In this document: positions 1 to 12,600 of the stretch, in pieces | Layout: every line of letters starts with the position of its first letter | Position numbering within the stretch: position 1 is the stretch's first letter | Position numbers and translations under genes: made by a program | Assembly (NCBI GenBank): GCA_012064415.1 | Contig: SSNU01000024.1 | Coordinates: forward strand, 399,995-445,026 | Direction of reading: 5' to 3' | Origin: Gyrodactylus bullatarudis | Lineage: Eukaryota; Platyhelminthes; Monogenea; Gyrodactylidea; Gyrodactylidae | Length of the DNA: 45,032 nt | The notes under the pieces: generated by a model | The model's input: only the letters and a program-made list of their open reading frames with translations | The model's database searches: none | Told to the model about the DNA's origin: nothing

Positions 1-731
1 CATTCTTATATTTGTAATTTTATTATTTCAATGATTATATTTATAATTTCCATTTTTAAAGTAACACTGCTGATGAAGCTTTAAGAAATACGTATTCAGT
101 GTAAATAAAACTCTTGTTTTTTTAATACATCAAATAATTTCTAATTGAGAGATGAAAAAAAGTTATTTCCAAACCATTCCTCACCAGTCTTCCAATCTTG
201 TGGGAAAATTTGAATAAAGTTTCTATCGTTCTTTCTTACACTTTAGCATTCCTACAATAAATGAGATTAATTTATATATTCAAAATGAAGTCTAGAGAAG
301 GCTGAAAAATTAGAAGTCGACGTACTCTGTACTGTCTTTATAGGTGGAGTTACTGTTGAAAGATAATGAGGTAAGATGAATTAAGCATTAACTTTTAACT
401 CACACATAGAGAAGTGAATAGACCTTTATTCCTTTTCTCCTAATAAAGAAAGAGATTAATATAATTTTTATTAAAATTCAGTTTAAGTAGTTACAAAACT
501 CGATAGTTTCAAGCTTACTTGAAATTTTCGCTTTGGTAAAGTTTATTGTATTTCCTGAAAAAAAATATCATGAGATTATTATTCATTAGAGATGTAATGA
601 ATTTTTACCATTCATTAAATCAAAGTTTTCCATGAAAATTCTGCATATAATTTTGATAACAATGATGTGCGAGATCTAAAATAAATGAAAATTCGTTTGC
701 AATCCCATAGATAGTCGTGCATTGCCTATTT
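1..731. other. AT-rich non-coding sequence with a possible element relic and two weak micro-exon candidates
   Basis: No ORF of note. At 64-112 the plus strand carries a hammerhead-like core (CTGATGA ... GAAA) flanked by ACACTG and CAGTGT, followed by AATAAA; a Penelope-like 3' end is the likeliest source. Minus-strand units at 519-530 (CGAAAATTTCAA, donor GTAAGC) and 240-251 (GAATGCTAAAGT, donor GTAAG) fit phase 2 and could continue the micro-exon gene. Confidence 0.35.
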
Positions 732-2634
732 GGTAGGACTGGAGTAAACCTCACACTTCGGCGATAGCATCTACCGTATATACATGCTATGTGCGTGGGT
801 ATATATGTGCGTATTTCTATTATGTAAACATTATGAAGTATTTATAAATGACCAACTTTAAAACGACATAAAATCGGTTCTATAAACGCTAGAGATACAA
901 ACGATACATCAAATTGAAGCTCTAAATCTCAAAAATCTTATGAGAATGGTTAGAAATGCTTTATAAGTTTCTCTATTTAAATAATAAGAAAATAATGACA
1001 ATCTGGAAATGATTATAATGGCTAATTACAATGGAGAGAGTTAATTAAAGCATTCGCTTTAGAAAGTTGGGTTCTAAGTTTAAGATTATAAAATCTAACA
1101 AAAATTTGGAGTCTTTCAGGAAGACGACCTGGTTTGACGTAACACCGAATTGATCGTCGGAGTTCTCGCCAGGCTCTCTCAATTGTATTTGTGTGAGCCC
1201 CAGTGATACGATCTTTGAAGCCCTGTTTGTGATTAACAGTTAAATGGTTAAAAGGGATTCCTCGATATGCTCTCCATTCATCTGTGATCACTGTTGTCCC
1301 TTGTGCAACATTTTCGATGATGAATCTTTGCAGGTTATCCTTTGTACGTCTGAAAATAACTTTGAAACGTATTTGCCTTGTTTCCCTGCAAATGGCACCC
1401 ACAATCCAAAAACGCTGATAACCAAGAATTCTTCCGCGGTTATACTTTCTTTTAAAAAGGTGACATTCATCAATCTCAACTGTAGTACTAGGGCCACCTA
1501 ATTTTCCTTGGTAACCATTGAATCCCAACAATCGACTTTCGAATATTTGATTGTACCTCAGGACAGTATGGATATCAACAGCAACGTTGTTGGCAGTTTC
1601 TCGTTTCAATTAATTATATGCTAGGTCATGACCTGTTTTATCGAAATCTTCGATCCTAAAATTGAGTCAGGTTATTAATATAACTTACTATAGAAGATAG
1701 AATTGAAGTAGAGAGACTGGCGGGCTCTACATCTAGTAATCTTACATTCATGCACCCATGAACGAGAACGAAGCTTAGGTACCATGATCGAATCACATTT
1801 TATACATGGGATGGGGACAAACTTTACAAGAGAATATCGCTTTGCGAATTCAAAAGCTTCTTCATCTGATTGTATCTTGAAACTGATCAATATTACTGAG
1901 GGGTAAATGCATTGGGAAATATAATTTTTTGGGAATCAGACTTTAATGATTTTTTTTCAGAAAATGGATTTTGATTGGACGAAAAGAATGATAAAAGGGT
2001 TTCCATGAGTTGAATTCTAGAGATTTTCATTGGTTCTTTTCTGGAATAGATCCATGTATTCTTTGACATTGCAGCTTGTATATATCATAATGCTCATTTT
2101 AGAGTGCGAAATGAGATGAATAAGTGGGTGCGAGTAATAGAAAAAACCAAAAATATTTTAAGAGTGAAAATTGAGATCAAAATTAGTGAAAAAAACAGCA
2201 TTTATTAACAAGTGGGTGAAAAATACCGAAAAATATTACACCATTTTTTAAAGGGGATAACTTTCAGCCATTTGGCGAGAAAAATGAACGAGTTATTCTT
2301 AAGTGGGTGTTAAATATCAAAGAATGGCTGGAACGAGAAACATTAGAAGGAAACGGCAAACAACGTTACTGTTGATATCCATACAGTCCTAAAAAGAATT
2401 TCTAACCATTTTCATAAGAATTTTGAGATTTGGAGCTTCAATTTGATGCATCGTTTGTATCTCTAGCGTTTATAGAACCGATTTTATGTCGTTTTAAAGT
2501 TGGTCATTTATAAATACTTCATAATGTTTACATAATAGAAAGGGGTAGGAAATACGCACATATATACCCACGCACATACCATGTATACAAGGTATATGCT
2601 ATCGCCGAAGTGTGAGGTTTACTCCAGTCCTACC
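732..2634 (-). mobile_element. Merlin-family DNA transposon, about 1.9 kb, with 8-bp target duplication
   Basis: Near-identical terminal inverted repeats of about 230 bp run from 732 to about 960 and from about 2394 to 2634, both starting GGTAGGACTGGAGTAAACC. They are flanked by the perfect direct repeat GCCTATTT (724-731 and 2635-2642); 8-9 bp duplications are typical of Merlin (established). A broken ISXO2-like transposase lies inside on the minus strand. The right inner part (about 2348-2390) holds a short inverted copy of transposase coding sequence (ETANNVTVDIHTVL), and 2100-2340 has three AAGTGGGTG-centred repeats, so the element appears chimeric. Confidence 0.85.
1022..1890 (-). pseudogene. 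Merlin (ISXO2-like) transposase, disrupted
   Basis: The upstream part (1890-1675) has a zinc-ribbon-like N terminus with C-x2-C (PCIKCD) and W-x2-EC. The downstream part (1609-1022) is the DDE catalytic domain: IDECHLFKRKYNRGR, then FWIVGAICRETR, then VITDEWRAYRGI, then a C-terminal NHKQGFKDRITGAHTNTIER. This order is characteristic of the ISXO2-like/Merlin family. Between the parts, a 33-nt GTAAGT...TTTTAG stretch behaves as a tiny intron: removing it yields FYRSKISIKQ, as expected for the family. A TAG and then a frameshift follow before the catalytic part, so the gene is dead as it stands. Confidence 0.82.
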
Positions 2635-3154
2635 GCCTATTTTCCCAAAATTCTGATCTCATTTCTCATACGAAATCAACTCAGTTACCCTATTACTATT
2701 GATCAGAATTTGTAGGCCTAGGGTCCAATGATCATAGGAACTTTTTATTTGACACCAATATTATTGGATAATAGTTCTCGGACCAATCAGAGTACTTGAT
2801 TTTCATTTGTATTTTTCGGATTGTTATCGTATGAGTCGGTACATATTGTTCAGGATCCTTTTCTCAATAAGATAAAATAATAGTTTCACCATGCATTCCA
2901 AGTTATATATATCAAAGAATATATAGTTTTTTAGGAAGTGACTTTGAAAAGCCGTAATGCTTTTTTTGCTATTTTTAAGTATATAAATACTATTTTCTAA
3001 AAAAATTATTGCTATTTGTTTTACCGCCCTATTCACAATTAATAATGATAATTTTATCTCTCACTCGTAGCTTCATTTAAGAAATATTTACGTCAATTGT
3101 AGATTAATTTTACATAGATTAAATGAAATAACGGTTCTTGAAAAGCTTGCTTAC
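2635..3154. other. AT-rich stretch downstream of the Merlin element
   Basis: It holds the right copy of the Merlin target duplication and then plain AT-rich sequence. The 70-codon minus-strand reading at 2824-3036 has no recognisable features. No micro-exon unit was accepted here. Confidence 0.4.
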
Positions 3155-6100
3155 GCGCTACTATGAAGTAAATATAATTGAGACCATTATTAATCATACA
3201 TTGAATAGTTAAATATTAATTAAGATCGATTGTTGTCAAATTTAATCTGGCTCATTTTATAGAACGTACTCGTATTTCCTACGGAATTTAATTCAATGCA
3301 ATCTTCTACATGTTTTTTCATGTTGACTAACTTCTCTTCTTTCTTTTTACTAAATTAAATTGAGATAAAAACCTGTCATAGAAAGAAATCGTTACAACAA
3401 ACTCTTTCTTCAGACTAGATCATACATATAATAACCAGTTTTAATCCGATTTACTCAATAACAGTTCTTTAAGAATATGTTATGATGAGTATAGGATAAG
3501 AGACATACTCTTTCTTAACTCTGAAAACAATTGAATATGAATTCATGTGTTCTAATAAAGGTAATCAAGTATAATCTGTTCAAACATTCGCTTTCAGTTA
3601 TTCTCAATTTGTTTGTTCCGCATCAAATAAAAGTTGTTTAAAAATGAGTTTTCACTAACGCAGGTGATGTATCTCTAATGAGAAAGTTATCAATTAATAA
3701 AAAAATTCTTATTTATCAACCGGCTTTAAGGCGTAAAGAATGATTCTTACTGTTTGTATTTTTTTCGTAAACTAAAGAAAAATAATTACGTTATAATTAA
3801 TTGAATACGACTTGTATCATATTTGCATATACATCGAGTTTATATCGAAAAATTACTTACTCTATGATTTCTTCAACAACACTTTTTGGCAAAATTACAA
3901 TAAATCTATTCTTTCTTACACAACCGAATTATTGCTATAATAAGAATATTTATCAGAGAAATTATAATAAATAATAACATTTCTAAAATAAAAAAACTTC
4001 ATTCTCACAATTGAACATCATTTGTACTGTAAGAAAGATTTTGGTAAACGACAAGTATGGTAACAAACTGGCAAAATTAAATTAGAAGACAAAATTTTTT
4101 TTTCACTCACGGATTCAGATTAAAACTTTATACAAAGAATATGATATAAATATGTAGAGAATGTAGGTATTAGAAAAAAATAAAGCTCAAAATATCTGCT
4201 TACTCGTTGAGACTATATGAATATTTCAGTCAATTTGAATTTGAGAAGTTTTTGACTTACTTAATTTCTTTAACCCTTTTATATATAATATAGTTTTATC
4301 GATGAAAAGATATTATAACCGAAATATATTGAATATTTCAAAGAACATACTCTGGTGCCCTTAAATGGTCGGAATTATGGTTATAGAAGAATCGAAATCA
4401 CTAACTTGTATCCTTCTGTGTTGCTATACGAGCAGAGTTATTTTAGATCAAGAGAATTACAGTATCATTAAGAAGTGATTGGGAAAATGATTATCAGGAA
4501 ATTTCTTACATGGAAATGATTGTTGCAAAACCACTAAAATATTCAATATGAGTACATATTCTTGAAATTCAACAGTATATTTCTTACTCATTTTGAAAGC
4601 TGTCATCACTATATCTGTAAAAAAAATTAAAAATATATTTCTAGTTTAATTCAAATACACTATTCCTCACATTTTATTCCTTTAAAAGATAGTAATTTAT
4701 AGTATGTAAATTCTGATGTTTTTAAAAATATTACAAGGAAATTAACAGCTTACACACCTTTTTGGGGCTTCGATTCTTTATTAATAGGGATTAGTTTCAA
4801 ATGAAATAGAATTTTGAATATTTAGTTACGTAGAAGTGTGATCTTCCCTATAATAAATGAATGATGAGCTCATGAAAATATATACTGGAGGACAAAACTT
4901 GCTTTCTATGGCTGAATATTGACCATTAGAGAATTTATCGTCGTACGAACACAAAGTTTTTGAGTCTTGACATCAAAATCCTATAATTTTCTACCAAAAC
5001 AAACTTATTTTTCAGGGATCGTCTATTTGTTGGTCAAAATTTCGAAAACATGAATTACTGGGGTATATTGCTAAACATTTATGAGAATAATCTTCAAATA
5101 ATTAACATACATATTTTCCTCGAATATGATACCACTATAGGGAGATAAGTTAATTATTTAAACTAATTATTAAAAATGATAATTATGGTTAAAAGCTATA
5201 ATAATTATATCCTAAGAGATCAAAATAAAACAAAGAGTAAAACTAACCCTCCTTTCCTAGAATTTTCAGTTAGTGGGAATAGACTGAAAATATTTCAACA
5301 TACATTATCATTTCAGCATCTTGCCTGAAAAATGAAAATTTTTGAGTATGTGATTTTCAAACCAAAATTAGTGATTCGAATTTATAAAACAACTTACACA
5401 GGTATACTGGATATGTGAATTAGCTCATTTTATCATCTCAAATGTATCTTACTTTTCTTGGCTGTTGAAGAATTCATTAACCTCTGAATTATTTGATACA
5501 GAATCATAGAAAGATAGGTCAATTACAGTTGTATATCAATTTAATTTAAATTTTGTGAACTTTTGGCTTGGTATTGCACATAAAATATAAAGGTCCCATT
5601 TGTGTAATATATACTCTTAGATTTTCAGAATCTTACAAAATACTCTTCCTTCTGAATTAATTAGGATTAATTAATTACTAGCTGTTCTTGCAGTAAACCT
5701 TTCAAATCTTACATGTCTCTATTTTGTCTGTTTTGATTTTTAATATAATCGTTATATAAAATTTCACATACACTATACGGCTGAAAAAAAGAAAAATATA
5801 ATTTCGAAAAATACAGTAACTCAAAATGAGTAAATAAACTAATATCATGAAGATCTTACTCAGAGCTTAAAAATATCAAGTATTTATTCCTGCGTTAACA
5901 TATCCAATACATAGTATGTATAGTATATTGAGAATTTAGTATGACTTTTAGTCAATTTACTTACTCAGGATATTTCCTAGGTTTAAGTTTATGTTAAAAA
6001 ATGATTTAATTTAATTTTATTCATCAGAAGAAAAATTCGTTGGATGATGTATCTTACAGTGTTGTTTCAACTCTTCAAGACAAAAATCTCAGATTTGAGA

Positions 6101-6664
6101 AAATATTCAGGTACATATAATAAATATTAAAACACCACCATCATGAAATCTCACGTATTATGAACTGTTCTGAAAGAAGATATGAGTATTAAATATCCTG
6201 TTTATCTGCTCTAACATCAATTGAATATTGCTCTAGGGAAAGCAAACTTACTGAGTTACAGTACTATACACATTTTCTACATAAATACTAATTTTTAAAG
6301 GGAAACGAACACAGCATTGCTAAAGATTTCGTATTACATTTCATTTTTTATCTTACGGATCATTTGGAATTTGAGGACTTTTCCTACAAAAATAAATTTG
6401 AACATCGCATAGAAACTATTCCTTACAATGTCTCTCTTCCATCCCTTTCAATATTGAAAAATTACATTAGAATCATAGATTTTAGAAAATGGAGAAGAAA
6501 GGATTTATTAGTTAATCTTATCATTGATAATTTTATTCAGCCATTAATGTCTTACATGCTCTTCAACGAACTTTAATAATTGAGCAATGTCATGGATATA
6601 ATTTTAAAATAATTTTATTGATAATAATAGTTAATGATATATCGCTCACTAATCTATCAGATTT
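3155..6664 (-). CDS. Tail part B: acidic then Lys-rich segment (32 micro-exons), 3' end not seen
   Basis: Exons: 6650-6664 AAATCTGATAGATTA; 6556-6570 TTCGTTGAAGAGCAT; 6427-6444 GGATGGAAGAGAGACATT (or 9 nt); 6357-6377 (21); 6252-6263 TACTGTAACTCA; 6155-6169 AACAGTTCATAATAC; 6058-6072 AGTTGAAACAACACT; 5965-5976 GAAATATCCTGA; 5860-5865 CTCTGA; 5772-5780 CCGTATAGT; 5713-5718 AGACAT (or 15 nt); 5637-5651 AAGGAAGAGTATTTT; 5453-5461 CCAAGAAAA; 5398-5406 TATACCTGT; 5248-5256 GAAAGGAGG; 5111-5134 (24); 4830-4847 GGAAGATCACACTTCTAC; 4758-4775 AATCGAAGCCCCAAAAAG; 4671-4679 GAATAAAAT; 4588-4599 CTTTCAAAATGA; 4510-4533 (24); 4406-4423 CAACACAGAAGGATACAA; 4351-4359 GGCACCAGA; 4261-4275 GGTTAAAGAAATTAA; 4204-4212 TCTCAACGA; 4111-4125 TTTTAATCTGAATCC; 3920-3934 CAATAATTCGGTTGT; 3861-3881 (21); 3660-3674 AGATACATCACCTGC; 3509-3520 AGTTAAGAAAGA; 3332-3349 TAAAAAGAAAGAAGAGAA; 3155-3160 TAGCGC. 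The reading passes through NLNDFNLNPNNS, VVVEEIIEDTSPAVKKD and KKKEENSA with no stop. Further possible exons lie at 519-530 and 240-251, beyond the Merlin element. Confidence 0.68.
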
Positions 6665-9600
6665 CTGAAAAAATTGAGTTTTCAGTCATGGTACCAAGTT
6701 AGTCTTCATCAGTAAATTTCATAAATGAATCATGAGGCTTACTGAGGTACATTGCTATGAAATATATTTATTATTCACAATTATATATAAACGATTTTAA
6801 GAAATAATCTTACCTGTCATAGCTGAAATTTAATAAGTTGATTTAATAAGTTTAATTTAAGTTGATTAAATATTGACAATTGAATATTTATTATGAAAGA
6901 AACTTACAAATTGACTTGTCTCCTAGAATATTGAAAAGGATTTTAGACTCAAGGAATAAATATCAAGAGAAAATCTCAAAACAATGAATATTACATACGT
7001 ATGAATAGATTCTCTATAGAAATCATAAATACTTGTTAGATAGAAAAAACTCACCCATGATCTCCACTAAAATGACCGAAATTTAGACTGAAATCAAGTT
7101 TAACTTACAAATCTCGTCTTTCCCTAAAAAATAATGGAATATTCCTCTATTCCCGGAGAAGGATAACAAGAACTCACGTAATAACATTAACACTAAAAGG
7201 GTTTTCTATTGGATCATTGTTGAATTAAACAAACCCCAAATTATCCGTGCTAGGAGGAGTATCATTAGTTGAAACAATGATATTCAATTGAAAACTTACT
7301 GGCATCTATGATTTACAAAAGAGTTAGATGCATCAAAGAATTTTTCTAACCTGCATCTAGTGGAAATATTGAATTAGAAAGTTGAAAATATTTCCGAAAA
7401 TAAGGATAAAACATAGAATAAAACTCACCCACAACTAATCCAAACCAGAAAATACCATTTATTTGCTCAAATAGATGTAAGTTTAATTTTTAAAATATGA
7501 TTATAAAACTGTTAAATTACCCATTCAGAGGTCTAAAAATTTTAATAACATCAAGTACTCAACAGATTGAACATGATCAATGAAATATTGCAATAAATTT
7601 TATACTATGAAAAAATTACTTGTTACGGAAGCTAGGAATGAAGTTTTAATTATTTTAAAAGATGTATGTAATTTATTTATCGGTTTCTGAACAGTCGAGC
7701 ATAAAAATAATAGACGTATATTTTAGTTATAAACGTGTCTCTTTGGACTACCCCCGTAATGATATAAATACTTTTACAATGAATTAATTTCAGGCCTTAA
7801 TTACATTTAGACCGTCAAACCTCGAAAACCGATAAGAATAATAAAGTTATAATAATCGTTATAATATCATCGTAAAAATGTATACATAACCTAAAATGTC
7901 GTACTTTTCTTGGGATCTGAAAATAAATTTATGAAGTTAATAATGGATCTCATCTGAAGGATAAATATAAATAACTTACAAGCAGCTTTAATATTGGAAG
8001 GAAATGTATAATTTTGTCAAAATAATGAAGATATGGGAAGTAACAGGAAATGATTAAGCTCACTTGCAACTGAATTAGGTTTTGAAGAAATATCAGTTGA
8101 TTTTTTATCAAGAGATTTCATGAAAATTCAAAATTATTTCAGCTTACCCGCATCTAATGAGATATCATTAACTCGATTATCTTCATTTTTTCACAGTGCA
8201 GACGTACGCAGCCGGTGGCCTATTAGAAAATCTTCATGAAAAGTTGAAAGAGAGGATGAATATGTAGGCCTATGTGTTGGGAGGTATTTTTTTGCTTGCC
8301 TTTCGAGTAAAAATGATAAATAGAATATCCAGTGTAAAAGATGAAATTGGTAATCATCTCAAAAATCAGATTTACTTTTCTAACTTACATATTTAAACTA
8401 TTTGGATAAAATGAATACCTTTTCAATGTTATTAATACCATGATATTTTAATAGATGAATACGGAGAATCAGATTCGTCAATATATTCCACTTACTCTCC
8501 ATCACCGTAGCTTGAAATTGAACATTAACGCTCAAAACACTTAGACTTACCTGTTTATCTCAGTTCTTTGCATTACATAAAGTAATATATAAAATAAATA
8601 ACTTACCGAGTAGATGAACTGGTCTGCCCAGTTCTGCTGTAACAAAATAATATTTGAGTAAACGTTGTATCGTGTAGTAAATACGAGAAAAGTTTAGTTT
8701 ATATGAAAATAGCAGATCGAATATTTGTAGTTATAGAAGAAAAAGTTTTATTCACCAGATGTACATTTCTTTATGGTTCATCAGTAGTGACACATAAATA
8801 ATGATAAAAGTTTTAAATTCAATGAAAATAATATTTTACAAATTTTGAAAGAAGTATAGTAAAAGTTGAAAATATAAGAATATAATGTGAGCTGAAAAAA
8901 CACCAAAACTCTTCAATAAATAGTAACAGTGAAGAGAAAAGTGAAAAAGCTCACATAGGCCAGTACAATTGAAGATTATAAGAGTAATTTTTCTGAACAC
9001 ACAGGTTTGGTTTAAAGTAATTGATGAAGAATTTCTCCCTCACCCACAAATCTGTGCTGTCATCACCCGCATTTTTATACAAAATTGAGAAATTTAAACC
9101 AAACCTGTGTGTTCAGAAAAATAGTCTTCGCCTCAGATTTGACACTGACGCAAAATATGTGTATTTTCAGCTTAAAGTTTTTTTGCGAACCAATCAAAAA
9201 ATACCCTTAAGAACTGCGAAAGACAAGGATCAATTTTGAAAGAAAAAAAATTTTATTTGATCGTGATCAGACCTCAAAATACGGATCAAAAACAGGGTTT
9301 GAAAACTAATTTTTCTCGATTTCGAAATAAAAAGTTTATTTGACATTTTTGACGTCTAAAAACCAAAAAATTAGAATTTTCGCAAAAATTTGCTACTTGG
9401 TCGTGTGATCGACCTTAAAAATCCGATCGGATCATGGAGAAAAAATTTTTTTTTGGAATCTTGATCTGTTGTTTGTTGGTCGTTTGAGTTAATTAGCCGA
9501 TAAGAATCGATAAATAATTTTATTTTTCGAAGTTAAATTTTATTTGCAAGTATTCTGACAATTTTTCAGCATAAACATTTTTTATACATTCATAGTTTTA

Positions 9601-12600
9601 TAAATTTAATTCTGAAAAATTTGCTAAAAACATAAGATTCCAACGATATTTTTTTAATAAAAAAATATGTAATGAAACACCTACTTTTGAGTAAAAATAA
9701 AAACAATTTTTAAAATCATAGCTAATTGGTTTCTGAAAAAATAATTTCTGTCTAATGATAATGTTTAGGCTCAAAAATAACTTATTTTTTCATTCAAAAG
9801 AATTACAATGCATGAGACCTTTCGTGTCTCAAAGTCCCAGTTTTTTCTTGAACTACTTCATCAATATTCGAGATTTTTATCGAATTTATGATTTTCCAAG
9901 ATATCAAACTCAATGGTAATTTTACTAAAGAAGGAAATCAAGTTCTCATTTAGAATTTAGTAATGTTTATTGAGGAAGAGTCTTAATTTTGTCAATATTT
10001 AGTATGTTGGCCTTTAGCATCGAGACAGTTTCTCAATCTGTTCGGCATTGACAGAACAAGGGAGTTAACTTTTCGAACCGTTATAAACCTCTCATTAAGC
10101 TCGTTTACCTTGGCGATAATGTCATTAGAACTCTGCAAGCCAGAAACTTTGTACCAATGCTTCTTCAGAATTGCGAATAGGTTCTCTATCGGATTTAGAT
10201 CTGGGCTATTAGCTGGATAGCCTTGTAAAGTTGTTAGGCGATTATTTCTAAAGAAGCGTACAGTCTAAAAAAATAAAAAGGAAAAATTACAGAGGCTGCT
10301 GTTTGTGGACTTGCATTGTCCATCAAGATTCTTAGAGTTCTGTTGCCAAAACCAGGATAATGGCTCAAGTTGTCAGCTATGAGTTCCTGAAAGGTGATTT
10401 GGTTGACTCTTTCAGCAACTGGCGTGAAAACTGGCATCCTATCATACATCATGGTGACCAGGAACATTTGTTTCTTGCAAAATTTTGTTTTTTGCATAGC
10501 TTTAGTATGCTTTCTTTTGAAAACTTTGGAAACAAGTACTTTCCCATTTCCATTAATCTTGTCATTTTGAAAGGTTACCTCATCAGCGAAGATAATCCTT
10601 TTCCAAAATGACTCAGGGTGATTTAAGTAAATATTACAAAAGTCTTTTCTACTTTGGATATTATTCTTCGTCAGAATTTGTCTAACGAGACCATTAACCA
10701 AATGGAAGCCAATTTTTCGAACATTGCTGAAAAGATTACATAAATGTATTCTTACTCATAAAAAGTTGTATATCTGACCTGGGAATAAAAAGACTCTTGT
10801 ATTTCTTTGATACTATTATAATGGTATCTTTTAAGTACCATTCCAAGGCGTACTTTCTCTCTTACTGAGAAAATAGGTCTACGGCCAGATGATTTGAAAC
10901 CTCCTGTTACCTTTCCTCTTAGAACATTTTGAATAGTCCGTACAGATCGGTTGAAACTCTCAGCTATAATCTCTATCTTCACTCCTCTATCGTGAAGTTG
11001 CTTGATATTCTCGTGCTGTGTAACAGTTAACCAAGGCATGCTCATACAATTATCAGTCAATTTATATTTCATAATTGTCAAAAATAATTAACTTAAACAA
11101 TTATTATAATTATCTTAGCTTTTGTTTAAATATGACTCATTAAATTTTATGAATTCGGATTAATTATGTAATTAAGAAAAGTTGGCATAAGAAGAGAAAA
11201 AACTCATTTTCCTGAACAATTTATCAATCAATTTACCAAACTTCTTATGCTCTCTGTGTTTTTTCCATTAGAACTTTTTGTTATTGTCCTTGTCCCCAGA
11301 TCGATTTTTCTCCCAATTTTAACGGTCTCCAAAATTTTTAATATTGGATCATAAGATCTCAAAATTTTATAATCTTAAATTTAATTCCTTATTTTTAAAT
11401 TTTTGTCTTCAATTCTGCTGAAAAATGCATAGTTTCTTGGTTTCGGCATATGCGAAGACTATTTCCAGAACAACTTTAATCTTCAATTGTACTGGCCTAT
11501 GTGAGCTTTTTCACTTTTCTCTTCACTGTTACTATTTATTGAAGAGTTTTGGTGTTTTTTCAGCTCACATTATATTCTTATATTTTCAACTTTTACTATA
11601 CTTCTTTCAAAATTTGTAAAATATTATTTTCATTGAATTTAAAACTTTTATCATTATTTATGTGTCACTACTGATGAACCATAAAGAAATGTACATCTGG
11701 TGAATAAAACTTTTTCTTCTATAACTACAAATATGATTTTAAGCGGATTTTCGGACGTTTTTGATAAATTACGTGAATCATATCAACGCCAAGATCGAAT
11801 ATAATAAAAAATCAACTTACTTGGTGCTATTGTAACTGAAACAAAGAGGAAATAAATCAAAAGCCAAAAATCTGGTATTAACAAAATTACTTTGTTTCCG
11901 ATCTTGAAGGGGAATATTATAAATAATTTCAATTGGTAAATTAGATCTATTATAGAGTCAGATTTTTGCAATAAAACAGTCGTATACTCACGTGTTACCC
12001 CTTGAAAATAATTTTATAGAACTCTTATTTGCTCCGGGGTAGAGTCTATGGATCCATTTGGAGAACAAGTTAATAAAGGGATTTTTAAAATTAATTTTTT
12101 ATATTCCATAATTACTCTAACATCTAAATAAATTAGCAAGTTTCATTATCACCATATGAGTGTTTATTATTGAGAATATAATTAGGTTTAATTCAACTTA
12201 CGCCATTCTACAAAACAAAATACACTTTTTTATTACATATAATATTAAACAATATATTTAATGAGCTATTAAAATAATGTTCAACTTACCTGTCTGAATT
12301 TATAAAAATTATAATGATCAATAAAATTAGCAACCATGTTATGAAAATAATTATTCCATATTGATGCATGGACTTACGTGAGTAGATCATACCTGTAAAA
12401 TAGTTAAAGATCCATTTCGAAAAGTAAATTTCAATATTAAATGTGACATACATTGTAGGTGGTCTGGAATAAAAGTATTATTAGATTTTCGTTATTAATA
12501 TCTCATTAGAAAATCAGTATTGTCAGGATTTCAAGATATAAAACTTGCCTGTTTTCACTAAATTGAAAAAAAGCATATTTTAAAATTTAATTCCATGAAA

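Larger units (their letters stand above)
8724..11731. mobile_element. 3-kb element with long terminal inverted repeats enclosing a Tc1-like transposase
   Basis: The left arm (about 8724-8975) and right arm (about 11483-11731) are almost perfect inverted copies, ending TTTGTAGTTATAG and flanked by TA on both sides, as for Tc1/mariner insertions. More diverged similarity continues inward; the left arm has gained an extra 130-bp palindromic piece (8990-9122). Each arm carries an outward hammerhead-like core (TCACTA, CTGATGA, GAAA, TGGTGA) followed by AATAAA. It sits in the intron between micro-exons 11821 and 8633. A diverged partial copy lies at about 29270-29440. Confidence 0.7.

Noticed and set aside
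404..423. 20-nt unit with GTGAGT donor near the window start
   Set aside because: It is not 3n and no partner exon restores the frame; continuing in the shifted phase meets a stop.
1244..1501. Plus-strand ORF of 85 codons over the Merlin transposase
   Set aside because: Antisense shadow of the transposase on the minus strand.
10360..10611. Plus-strand ORF of 83 codons
   Set aside because: Antisense shadow of the Tc1-like transposase.
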